Under the pieces are notes generated by a model, which was not told where the DNA came from, searched no databases, and was given only the letters and a program-made list of their open reading frames with translations. Below, in pieces: positions 42,972-50,072 of a stretch of DNA of 50,072 bases; position 1 is the first letter of the stretch, and each line of letters starts with the position of its first letter. The stretch is from Nitrospira sp. (GTDB taxonomy: Bacteria > Nitrospirota > Nitrospiria > Nitrospirales > Nitrospiraceae), in assembly GCA_024331085.1 (NCBI GenBank), contig JANDJG010000002.1:1-50072 (forward strand). Reading direction: 5' to 3'. The position numbers were made by a program, and so were the translations under genes.

Positions 42972-44344
42972 CGGTGAAACCGCCCTCCCGGCATCTGCGA
43001 CAGCAATTCCTCGACCCGCCGATTCACGGCGCTGAACGGATCCATGCACAGAATCGTCTCCTCCCAGTAACCGTTCAATTTCAAATAGGTCCAATCGACC
43101 GTGTAGGAACGGTTTTTCGCCCTTGCGAATCGAATGAAATCCCCGCGCACCTTGGCTCTGGTCGTCTGCGGAGGCGTGGACATGGCCCGTTGCACGGCGT
43201 CTTCTTGCACGATCCGATCGACCAACCCGCGCGATTCCAACAGGTAGTACAACCCTCTTGTGCGCTTCACGTCGTGAAATTGCAAATCCAACAGCAAGAC
43301 GCGGGGATCATCCCATCCGCATTCCTTCTTGTCCACATATGATTGGATCAGGTGCTTCTTGGTCACCCAGTCGATTTGATGCGCCAACTGCATGGGATCC
43401 TCTTCCAACTGACGGAGCACCGCCTCCCACTTGGCATACACGTCGTCGAGCGTCGCATCATGTTCTTCCTGGTCCAGATATTGACGCGCGCGCTCCAAAT
43501 AGGCCCGCTGGATCTCAATGGCGGTCATGTAACGGGCATCGTCAAGCCGGACTTTTTTCTTGAGCGTGGGGTCCCTCGCAATTTCGCGAATCGCCTTCAC
43601 CGGGTCCTCCAGTTCCACTCCATTCACCAGATAGCCCTCTTCGATCATCGACAGAACCAGCGCCGCCGTTCCCACCTTGAGATACGTGGCGAATTCCGAC
43701 ATATTGGAATCTCCCACGATGATGTGCAGCCGCCGGTAACGTTCCGCGTCGGCGTGCGGCTCGTCGCGCGTGTTGATGATGCTGCGGGACGACGTCGTGG
43801 ACGAGGAGGTCTTTTCGTGAATGTGCTGCGCCCGTTGGGAAATGAAATACTGGGGTTTGCCGGACACCTTCAGGACCTTTCCCGCCCCGCTGAACACCTG
43901 CCTCGTCACGAAAAACGGAATCAATTGCTCCGTGACTTTCCAGAAATCGACGTCCCGCCGCATGAGAAAATTCTCATGACACCCGTAGGTGTTGCCCAGC
44001 GAATCGGTGTTGTTCTTGAAAATATAAATTTCGCCCGACAACCCTTCCTCGCGAAGCCGCTCTTCGGCGGCCGGCAGGCAAGCTTCCAGCAGCCGCTCGC
44101 CGGCCTTGTCGTGAGTCACCAAATCGAGAATGTTGTCGCATTCGGGCGTGGAGTATTCCGGATGGCATCCGGTATCCTGATAAAACCTCGCGCCGTTGAC
44201 GAGAAAGGCGTTCGACGGCCAGCTATTCGGGATCAGTCCTTCGAAGATGTAGCCCAAGACCTTTTCCATGGGGAGATAAATTCTCCCGTTGGGCGAAAAG
44301 ATGAGGCCGTACTCGTTTTCGAGACCGAAAATTCTTTGTTTCAT
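42968..44344 (-). CDS. pafA: Pup/UBact-protein ligase PafA
   Basis: The 458-residue enzyme belongs to the carboxylate-amine ligase-like PafA/Dop family. RIFGLENEYG supplies the Mg-binding Glu, and RFYQDTGCHPEYSTPECD has the catalytic Asp (Asp57) followed by the signature. SIINTRDEPHADAERYRRLH and LKVGTAALVLSMIEEG are also conserved. The absence of the Dop loop before the signature marks it as ligase rather than depupylase. It would attach the modifier's C-terminal Glu to lysines of target proteins. The start at 44344 has AGGT upstream and matches other PafA proteins; an upstream ATG has no such site. Confidence 0.95.
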   Translation of the reverse strand: MKQRIFGLENEYGLIFSPNGRIYLPMEKVLGYIFEGLIPNSWPSNAFLVNGARFYQDTGCHPEYSTPECDNILDLVTHDKAGERLLEACLPAAEERLREEGLSGEIYIFKNNTDSLGNTYGCHENFLMRRDVDFWKVTEQLIPFFVTRQVFSGAGKVLKVSGKPQYFISQRAQHIHEKTSSSTTSSRSIINTRDEPHADAERYRRLHIIVGDSNMSEFATYLKVGTAALVLSMIEEGYLVNGVELEDPVKAIREIARDPTLKKKVRLDDARYMTAIEIQRAYLERARQYLDQEEHDATLDDVYAKWEAVLRQLEEDPMQLAHQIDWVTKKHLIQSYVDKKECGWDDPRVLLLDLQFHDVKRTRGLYYLLESRGLVDRIVQEDAVQRAMSTPPQTTRAKVRGDFIRFARAKNRSYTVDWTYLKLNGYWEETILCMDPFSAVNRRVEELLSQMPGGRFHR

Positions 44345-44450
44345 CGGACCTGTGCCGGCCATGGGTTGATAAAATCAGATTACACGGCCCTTCTTTGATC
44401 CGCAAGAGAAGGTACGGAACGGCGTGAGGCGAGAGGCGTTGATCGAGGCG

Positions 44451-45137
44451 CTAATCAGAGAGCAGCCGTCGAACGTCGGCGACCGACAATCGACGAAATT
44501 TTCGGCCGAGGCGGTTGCGGTCCAATACCGCGACTTCCAGACCCTCAGGGGGCAGTTTCTGATTGGCCGTCTGTTCGAGCGCCGACACACAGAGCGACAG
44601 AGCGGCTCCCAACGCGGTCGGCTCGGTCGAGATCTTGTCTTTCAAAACCGCTTGAACGGCCTCCGCCTTTCCCCCGATGACCGCAAAAATTTTTTCGTCG
44701 ATGATGCTGCCATCGAACGAAATACGATAGATCTCGTTGGGGTGGCCGTTGATGCCGACTTGCACGACCAAAATTTCCACTTCGAGGGGTTTGATCTCCT
44801 GACTGAAAATCGTACCGAGACTTTGTGAATAGCCGTTCGCAAGCGACCGGCCGGTCACGTCTTCCCGGCTGTACATGAACCCCTTGAGATCGGCGTGTCT
44901 GATACCGGCCTTCCGCAAGTTTTCAAACTCGCTGTATTTTCCGGCTCCGGCAAAGGCGATGTTGTCGTACACCTCCGAGATCTTGTGCAGAGACGCGCTG
45001 GGATTGTCCGCCGTCAGCAGGACACCGTCCGCGTATTCCATGGCGATGATCGACCGGCCCTTCGCGATGCCCTTCTTGGCATACTCGGCCTTGTCCTGCA
45101 TCATCTGTTCGGGAGACACGTAATACGGCAGCGGCAT
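44451..45137 (-). CDS. prcA: 20S proteasome alpha subunit
   Basis: The 228-residue protein forms the outer rings of the bacterial proteasome. PYYVSPEQMMQDKAEYAKKG IAKGRSIIAMEYADGV gives the N-terminal gating segment and first strands, and SEFENLRKAGIRHADLKGFM with GYSQSLGTIFSQEIKPLEVE fits actinobacterial PrcA. It lacks an N-terminal Thr nucleophile, as expected. The ATG follows the prcB stop after 2 nt with GAGG upstream, giving coupled translation in the right stoichiometry. Confidence 0.95.
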   Translation of the reverse strand: MPLPYYVSPEQMMQDKAEYAKKGIAKGRSIIAMEYADGVLLTADNPSASLHKISEVYDNIAFAGAGKYSEFENLRKAGIRHADLKGFMYSREDVTGRSLANGYSQSLGTIFSQEIKPLEVEILVVQVGINGHPNEIYRISFDGSIIDEKIFAVIGGKAEAVQAVLKDKISTEPTALGAALSLCVSALEQTANQKLPPEGLEVAVLDRNRLGRKFRRLSVADVRRLLSD

Positions 45138-45139
45138 GG

Positions 45140-45979
45140 TTACGCCTCCCTCGAACGGCGCGCGGCGATCAGCCCGTCGTACACCGAGCGAACCTTCTCA
45201 TCGGACACATCGACGATCCCTTGGGCCGTCACGAACTTGGCCGTCGGATAAATGCCTCGCACGAGATCTGGCCCCCCGGTGCCCACATCGTCGTCCGCGG
45301 CGTTATACAGGGCCGTCAGCGCCAGGCCGAGCGCGTCCGGCTCGGCCATGTTTTTTCGAAAGTGTTCGCGCATGGTGTTGCGGGCGTCCTTTCCCCCGGA
45401 CCCGATCGCGTGATAATCGGACTCTTCGTACCGGCCGCCGGCGAGATCATACTTGAAAATGCGCCCTTCGCCGCGCTTCACGTCGTATCCCGCGAAAAGC
45501 GGCATGACAATGAGCCCTTGAAACGCCAGGGGAAGATTAGCCTTGACCATCTGGCCGAGCTTGTTCGCTTTTCCTTCGCACGACAACGGCACGCCTTCCA
45601 ATTTTTCGTAGTGTTCCAGCTCCGTCTGGAACAATTTGGCCATCTCGATGCAGGGTCCGGCAGCGCCTGCGATCGCCATGGCAGACCAGTCGTCGATCTT
45701 GAAGACTTTTTCAATGCGTCGGTCGGCGATCTGAAAACCCTCCGTCGCCCGTCGGTCTCCCGCGATGACCACGCCGTCACGATACTTGATGGCCAAGACC
45801 GTGGTGGCATGAGGGACCGTCAGGTGCGCTCCTTGAGCCGTCTGCTCCGGTGACATGGCGCGTCCGGCGGATGCGTTTTTCCCTGCGCCCGGTAGCAGAC
45901 CGGGCCGGTGTTCGGCAAGGAAATCAAAAAAGCTGGAGCTGTCAAAATCCGGGAAATAGGGCAACTTCATGCCATCCAT
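45140..45979 (-). CDS. prcB: 20S proteasome beta subunit with 58-residue propeptide
   Basis: The 279-residue precursor has a propeptide that is cut before Thr59 in PHATTVLAIKYRDGVVIAGD, giving a mature N-terminal Thr nucleophile. VVIAGDRRATEGFQIADRRI and AIAGAAGPCIEMAKLFQTEL are the conserved beta-subunit blocks, and GSGGKDARNTM carries the SGG motif of the active site. The propeptide length is like that of Mycobacterium tuberculosis PrcB. The gene lies 20 bp after dop; in actinobacteria pup sits in this gap. Confidence 0.96.
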   Translation of the reverse strand: MDGMKLPYFPDFDSSSFFDFLAEHRPGLLPGAGKNASAGRAMSPEQTAQGAHLTVPHATTVLAIKYRDGVVIAGDRRATEGFQIADRRIEKVFKIDDWSAMAIAGAAGPCIEMAKLFQTELEHYEKLEGVPLSCEGKANKLGQMVKANLPLAFQGLIVMPLFAGYDVKRGEGRIFKYDLAGGRYEESDYHAIGSGGKDARNTMREHFRKNMAEPDALGLALTALYNAADDDVGTGGPDLVRGIYPTAKFVTAQGIVDVSDEKVRSVYDGLIAARRSREA

Positions 45980-45999
45980 CGAAACGAACGGGAATCGGC

Positions 46000-47499
46000 T
46001 CAGGCCTTCAACTTTTCAATCAAGGCATCGACCGAGTCAACAAGGTCCAACAAACCGCCGGTCAACGTCCGGGTGCCGCGATGCGGGTCCATCAGCGGCA
46101 CTCGCTTGATGGTCCCGTTCCCCACGTCGAACAAAAGTGACGTCCAGCTCGCGCCGTAGAGCGACCTGGCGAACTTGCTCGCGCAGCGCCCCCGAAAGTA
46201 CGCTCTTGTGTCCGGCGGGGGCGTCAATTCGGCTTGTTGGATATCTTCCTCACGCACGATGCGATCAACGTGACCGCCGCGCTCCAGGGCATAAAACAAT
46301 CCGCGGTCGGGACGGACGTCGTGGTATTGAAGATCCATCAATTTCGTTCGAGGATCGTCCCAGCCGCACCGCTTCCGATCCATATAGGATTCAATAAGGT
46401 GGCGCTTGGCCACCCAATCCAATTCCCGCACCAGCAGGCGCGGATCCCGCTCAAGTTTGTCGAGCACCTCCTCCCACCGCGCGAGGATGTCCCGCGTTTC
46501 ATCGTCGCAGCCCTCTTGAGCGTAAAAGTCCTTGGCGGCCCGAAGGTAGGCCCGCTGCACAGCCACGGCCGTCGTCGGACCGCCCCCGGCCAACTTGATC
46601 GTCTCCTTCATCTCCAGATCGCGCGACACTTGCCGGAACGCCCGGACCGGCTCGTCCAACTCGATGACCGGCGGCGTGGCTCCCGCTTCCAAAAGATCGA
46701 GCACGATGCTCAAGGTTCCGACCTTGAGAAAGGTGGAGACTTCGGCCATGTTGGCGTCGCCGACGATGACGTGAAACCGCCGATACTTTGCGTGATCGGC
46801 GTGCGGCTCGTCTCGGGTGTTGATGATCGGCCGCTTGACCATCGTGTTGAGATCGACCAAACACTCAAAAAAATCCGCGCGCTGAGAAATCTGGTACTCG
46901 GCGGGGCTCGTCTGATTTTCCGCTCCGACCTTTCCGGCCCCGGCAAAAATCGGCCTCGTCACCAGGAAAGGAACCAACGATCGGACGATGTGCTCGAACG
47001 GCACGGTCCTGGAAACCAGATAATTCTCATGATACCCGTAGCTGTTGCCCTTGCCGTCCGAATTGTTCTTGTACAGAACGTACAGATCCCGCCCCACCAC
47101 CCTCGCCATTTCCTGGAGACTTTGGGCCAGAATCCGCTCTCCAGCCCGTTCAAACGCCACGACTTCACGAGCCCGTGAGCACTCCGGCGTGGAGTACTCC
47201 GGATGGGCGCCGTCCACGTACAGCCGCCCGCCGTTGGCCAGCACCTTGTTCAATTGTCGGTTGTACTCCGGATTGGGCCGTTCCCGCTCTCCCTCGACTT
47301 CGAATCCTCTGGCGTCCAAGAGCGGATTTTCGTGCTCGTAATCCCAAATCGCGGCGGGAGCCGGAATTCCCCTATAGTGTCCGATCACGGCGATGGAGCT
47401 CGACACGGGATCGGAAACGGACGAGTCCTTTGCCGCGATGCCGAATTCAGTCTCGGTACCCAGCACGCGCGGATAAGTCGTTGGAGTGTCTTTCCGCAT
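46000..47499 (-). CDS. dop: Depupylase/deamidase Dop
   Basis: The 499-residue enzyme removes the modifier from proteins and, where Pup ends in Gln, deamidates it. RVLGTETEFGIAAKDSSVSD has the Mg-binding Glu, and GGRLYVDGAHPEYSTPECSR the catalytic Asp (Asp96). The segment between them (DYEHENPLLDARGFEVEGER) is the Dop loop missing in PafA. Later blocks PIINTRDEPHADHAKYRRFH and CGWDDPRTKLMDLQYHDVRP match the family. It starts 7 bp after the ARC stop without a clear ribosome-binding site. Confidence 0.96.
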   Translation of the reverse strand: MRKDTPTTYPRVLGTETEFGIAAKDSSVSDPVSSSIAVIGHYRGIPAPAAIWDYEHENPLLDARGFEVEGERERPNPEYNRQLNKVLANGGRLYVDGAHPEYSTPECSRAREVVAFERAGERILAQSLQEMARVVGRDLYVLYKNNSDGKGNSYGYHENYLVSRTVPFEHIVRSLVPFLVTRPIFAGAGKVGAENQTSPAEYQISQRADFFECLVDLNTMVKRPIINTRDEPHADHAKYRRFHVIVGDANMAEVSTFLKVGTLSIVLDLLEAGATPPVIELDEPVRAFRQVSRDLEMKETIKLAGGGPTTAVAVQRAYLRAAKDFYAQEGCDDETRDILARWEEVLDKLERDPRLLVRELDWVAKRHLIESYMDRKRCGWDDPRTKLMDLQYHDVRPDRGLFYALERGGHVDRIVREEDIQQAELTPPPDTRAYFRGRCASKFARSLYGASWTSLLFDVGNGTIKRVPLMDPHRGTRTLTGGLLDLVDSVDALIEKLKA

Positions 47500-47506
47500 T
47501 GAGACG

Positions 47507-49276
47507 TCAGAGATAATGACCGGTGGTCACGGTTTCGATTTGGCGAGACTCATCGGGCCCACCGCTGATCGTTCTGATGTGAACGATCTTCTCACCCTTC
47601 TTCCCGGCGATTTTCGCCCAATCATCCGGATTGGTCGTATTGGGAAGATCTTCGTGCTCTTTGAATTCCTCGCGGATGGCGCGCAACATATCATCCAATC
47701 GCAGACCATGCCCTTCCTTTGCAATGGCCCGCTTGACGGCGAATTTCTTGGCGCGCGACACAATGCCCTCGATTAAGGCCCCGCTGGCGAAATCCTTGAA
47801 ATACAGCACTTCCTTTTCGCCGTTGGCGTACGTCACCTCGATGAACTTGTTTTCCTCACTGGCGGCATACATGGTCTCGACGGTCCGCGCGGTCAGCCGT
47901 TCCACAAAGGCTTGGCGGTCGCCCCCGTGCCGATCCAACTCGCTCTGATCGAACGGCAGATCCGGCGACAGATACTTTGAAAAAATGTCCCGAGCCGCTT
48001 CGGCGTCCGGACGCCCGACTTTGACCTTGACGTCCAGCCGTCCGGCCCGCAGCACCGCAGGGTCGATCAAATCCTGCCGGTTGCTGGCGCCGATGACGAT
48101 CACGTTGCGCAGGCGCTCCACTCCGTCTATCTCCGACAAAAATTGCGGAACGATCGTCGATTCGATGTCGGACGAGATGCCGCTTCCTCTCGTCCTGAAC
48201 AAGGCGTCCATTTCGTCGAAAAAGACGATCACCGGATGACCGTCTTCCGCGCGCTCCTTCGCCTTTTTGAAGACCTCCCGCACTTGCCGTTCGGACTCGC
48301 CGACGTACTTGTTGAGCAATTCAGGGCCTTTGACATGGAGAAAATAGCTGCGGATCTCCTTGCCCGTGCGGTGACCGAGTTTTTTGGCGATCGAATTGGC
48401 GACGGCCTTGGCGATGAGCGTTTTACCGCAGCCGGGCGGCCCATACAACAAGACACCCTTCGGAGCGCTCAGCTTGTACTCGGCGAACAGGTCCGGATAA
48501 AGGAACGGCAATTCGACCGCGTCCCGTACCTGCTCCAACTCTTTCTGAAGCCCTCCGATACGCGAGTAATCGACGTCGGGAACCTCTTCCAGCACCAGCT
48601 CTTCCGCTTCCGATTTCGGCAGTTTTTCGATCACATATCCGGAACGAGGATCGTACAAGAGATGGTCGCCGACGCTCAATCGATCGGCCAGCAACGGATC
48701 TCCCAACTCGACGACCTTCTCTTCGTCGAAGTGCAACGTCACGAGCGCACGGCCTCCTTCCAACACGTCCTTGAGCCGCACCACTTCTCCCTGTCTGTCG
48801 AAGCTCTTCGCCTCGATGACGTTGAGCGCTTCGTTCAACACGACTTCCTGCCCTTTTCTCAATTGAGGACCGCTGATGGAAGGATGAATGCTGACTTTCA
48901 TTTTTCGACCGGACACGAACACGTTTCCCGTCCCGTCCTCATTGAGGCTCGAGAAAATGGCGTACGACGAAGGAGGAGCCGTCAACTTGTCGACTTCGGC
49001 GCGCAGCGTTTCGATCTGCGTCTTCGCCTCTTGAAGCGCCGCGACCAGCCGTTCATTCTGCTTGTTCACCTGCTCGAGCTGGTAGCGCGATTGATACAAT
49101 CGACGGATTTCTTCTTCCATCGACTGAATTTGCTCGCGAAGCCTGTCGGTTTCTCCGGCGTGCTCGTCGTTTTTGTGAATCATGCCCGCATTCCTCTCTG
49201 ACAACCGCTTGGTGATTTTCTTGACGGAATCGCGGAGGGACCGGAGCCGGGTCTGTTGATTTTTGCTTTCTCCCAT
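47507..49276 (-). CDS. mpa: Proteasomal AAA+ ATPase ARC/Mpa
   Basis: The 589-residue protein unfolds tagged substrates for the 20S core. Order: a charged extension (1-40), a coiled coil (about 40-100), two OB-fold domains (about 105-230), and the AAA+ domain with Walker A GPPGCGKT (279-286), Walker B VFFDEMDALF (351-360), and a second-region GASNRQDLIDPAVLRAGRLD. The C-terminus ends TTGHYL, close to the GQYL of actinobacterial Mpa that docks into the alpha ring. It is the first gene of the operon, 57 nt from the predicted start point. Confidence 0.95.
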   Translation of the reverse strand: MGESKNQQTRLRSLRDSVKKITKRLSERNAGMIHKNDEHAGETDRLREQIQSMEEEIRRLYQSRYQLEQVNKQNERLVAALQEAKTQIETLRAEVDKLTAPPSSYAIFSSLNEDGTGNVFVSGRKMKVSIHPSISGPQLRKGQEVVLNEALNVIEAKSFDRQGEVVRLKDVLEGGRALVTLHFDEEKVVELGDPLLADRLSVGDHLLYDPRSGYVIEKLPKSEAEELVLEEVPDVDYSRIGGLQKELEQVRDAVELPFLYPDLFAEYKLSAPKGVLLYGPPGCGKTLIAKAVANSIAKKLGHRTGKEIRSYFLHVKGPELLNKYVGESERQVREVFKKAKERAEDGHPVIVFFDEMDALFRTRGSGISSDIESTIVPQFLSEIDGVERLRNVIVIGASNRQDLIDPAVLRAGRLDVKVKVGRPDAEAARDIFSKYLSPDLPFDQSELDRHGGDRQAFVERLTARTVETMYAASEENKFIEVTYANGEKEVLYFKDFASGALIEGIVSRAKKFAVKRAIAKEGHGLRLDDMLRAIREEFKEHEDLPNTTNPDDWAKIAGKKGEKIVHIRTISGGPDESRQIETVTTGHYL

Positions 49277-49339
49277 GTGCGGCGCTCGACATTCGCCCCC
49301 GACATCGGTCGAAAGCGAGTCCGTATGCTCCTTTTTCGG

Positions 49340-49368
49340 ATTCTAACACCCGACCCTGGGGTGGTCAA
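49340..49368 (-). promoter_or_regulatory. Sigma-70 promoter of the proteasome operon
   Basis: On the minus strand: TTGACC (49368-49363), a 17-bp spacer and TAGAAT (49345-49340). The predicted start is about 49333. The -35 overlaps the end of thiE. It is the only clear promoter for the six genes from ARC to the M23 peptidase. Confidence 0.75.
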
Positions 49369-50042
49369 CTGGAGCGGCGCTCCGCGCGCGGGATGGCGCG
49401 AGCATCGTAATCGGATGACCCAGCCAGTGCCGCCAACAGATCGCGCGTCGCGGCGGCGACGTCGTCGCGACCGAGAATCGCCCCGATGACCGCGACGCCG
49501 TGCGCGCCGGCTCGACGAACGGCGGGCACCGATGCACAGGTGATTCCCCCGATGGCAAACACCGGAACCGTTGAGAGCCGACAGGCTTCGGCCAATCGCT
49601 CCAGTCCGACGGGAGATCCGAACTGCCGCTTGGACGGCGTGTCAAAGATCGGCCCGAACACGACATAGTCCGCCCTCTCCCGATCGGCGGCTTGCACCTC
49701 TGCGAGAGAGTGCGTCGAAATCCCTATCAGGCGATCGACTCCGACCAGCCGGCGAACGGCCGAGAGCGGGAGGCTGTTGGTGCGCAGATGGACACCGTCC
49801 AGATTCATCGCCAACATCAGATCGACCCGATCGTTGACGATCAATGGCACGGCCCTGGGTTTCGTAAACGATCCGATCTCGCACCCCAATTGGATCAGTT
49901 CTCGTGTCGGCAAATCTCGCTCGCGAAGCTGAATGGCCGGCAGCCCGGCCTCGACGGCCTGGCGAAGAAGCTCCAGCAGAGGGCGCCCTCGTGTTTGGCT
50001 TCGATCCGTGACCAACAGCAGGCGAAAATCAACGGACCGCAT
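49365..50042 (-). CDS. thiE: Thiamine phosphate synthase family protein (ThiE/TenI)
   Basis: The 225-residue TIM-barrel protein couples the thiazole and pyrimidine phosphates of thiamine. RLLLVTDRSQ opens it, followed by GLPAIQLRERDLPTRELIQL (phosphate loop), VPLIVNDRVDLMLAMNLDGV and HLRTNSLP, and ADYVVFGPIFDTPSKRQFGS, which has the G-P-(I/V)-F-x-T-x-S-K signature. The closing VFAIGGITCASVPAVRRAGA and HGVAVI loop is also typical. ThiE and TenI are hard to separate by sequence alone; length and complete motifs favour ThiE. The 30 bp remaining to the window end show nothing assignable. Confidence 0.9.
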   Translation of the reverse strand: MRSVDFRLLLVTDRSQTRGRPLLELLRQAVEAGLPAIQLRERDLPTRELIQLGCEIGSFTKPRAVPLIVNDRVDLMLAMNLDGVHLRTNSLPLSAVRRLVGVDRLIGISTHSLAEVQAADRERADYVVFGPIFDTPSKRQFGSPVGLERLAEACRLSTVPVFAIGGITCASVPAVRRAGAHGVAVIGAILGRDDVAAATRDLLAALAGSSDYDARAIPRAERRSS

Positions 50043-50072
50043 ACAGTGATCGAGAGGGACCTGGCGTCGCGC

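Noticed and set aside
45960..46010. Possible hidden pup between dop and prcB
   Set aside because: The gap is only 20 bp and no short frame with a Gly-Gly-Glu/Gln end overlaps it.

Overview
The window looks like a piece of a Nitrospira-type (Nitrospirota) chromosome. The strongest sign is a complete bacterial 20S proteasome operon (ARC/Mpa ATPase, Dop, PrcB, PrcA, PafA) in a cell with a Gram-negative envelope: lipoprotein signals, an RND efflux pump with its outer-membrane factor, and a PEP-CTERM-like (VPLPA) surface protein. A squalene synthase-like enzyme, c-type cytochrome, tRNAs with encoded CCA and moderately high GC fit the same assignment. The assignment is inferred from gene content; no rRNA gene is present.

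Layout. 1-5.1 kb: tail of a TOBE-domain protein, a VOC-fold secreted protein, an MFS transporter, YnfA, a LexA-like self-cleaving repressor with its own palindromic operator, a Uma2-type nuclease and a small HExxH lipoprotein. 5.1-7.1 kb: secreted 5'-nucleotidase. 7.3-14.2 kb: tRNA-Arg(CCU) beside a frameshifted tyrosine-recombinase remnant, then a MarR regulator, RND adaptor lipoprotein and one 1527-residue protein that fuses an RND pump to a NodT-type outer-membrane factor. 14.3-18.2 kb: DUF4403 lipoprotein, a protein ending in a DpnII/MboI-like nuclease domain with eroded catalytic positions, a RAM-domain protein and a secreted protein. 18.3-23.5 kb: sigma-54 response regulator with histidine kinase, 4-alpha-glucanotransferase and a HlyD remnant. 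23.7-30.4 kb, nearly all minus strand: PilZ, cytochrome c, QueC, DksA-like, Apt, RpoS-like sigma factor, acylphosphatase, tRNA-Pro(CGG), alanine dehydrogenase and a secreted Lon-type protease. 30.5-36.5 kb: a four-gene metal/Fe-S operon, squalene synthase-like gene, HtpX, small secreted proteins and YqeY. 36.6-41.3 kb: two related response regulators (one a GGDEF diguanylate cyclase), tRNA-Ala(CGC), a gene behind a sigma-28-like promoter, and a VPLPA-CTERM gene behind sigma-54-like elements and paired palindromes. 41.5-50.0 kb: a small membrane protein, the proteasome operon ending in an M23 peptidase, and ThiE.

How the genes work together. The proteasome operon is one transcription unit from a good sigma-70 promoter at 49340-49368. 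It encodes the ATPase, both 20S subunits, the ligase and the depupylase, but no Pup/UBact modifier is visible in its usual place or elsewhere in the window. PafA is translationally coupled to an M23 murein peptidase. The MarR-adaptor-pump/OMF unit is a complete tripartite efflux system in two polypeptides, with the same 12-bp operator in front of both marR and the pump genes. The 18-21 kb two-component pair and the sigma-54-like promoter at 40.3 kb both imply an RpoN regulon; whether they are linked cannot be told from sequence. Promoters, operators and hairpins were found by reading the sequence by eye and are predictions.
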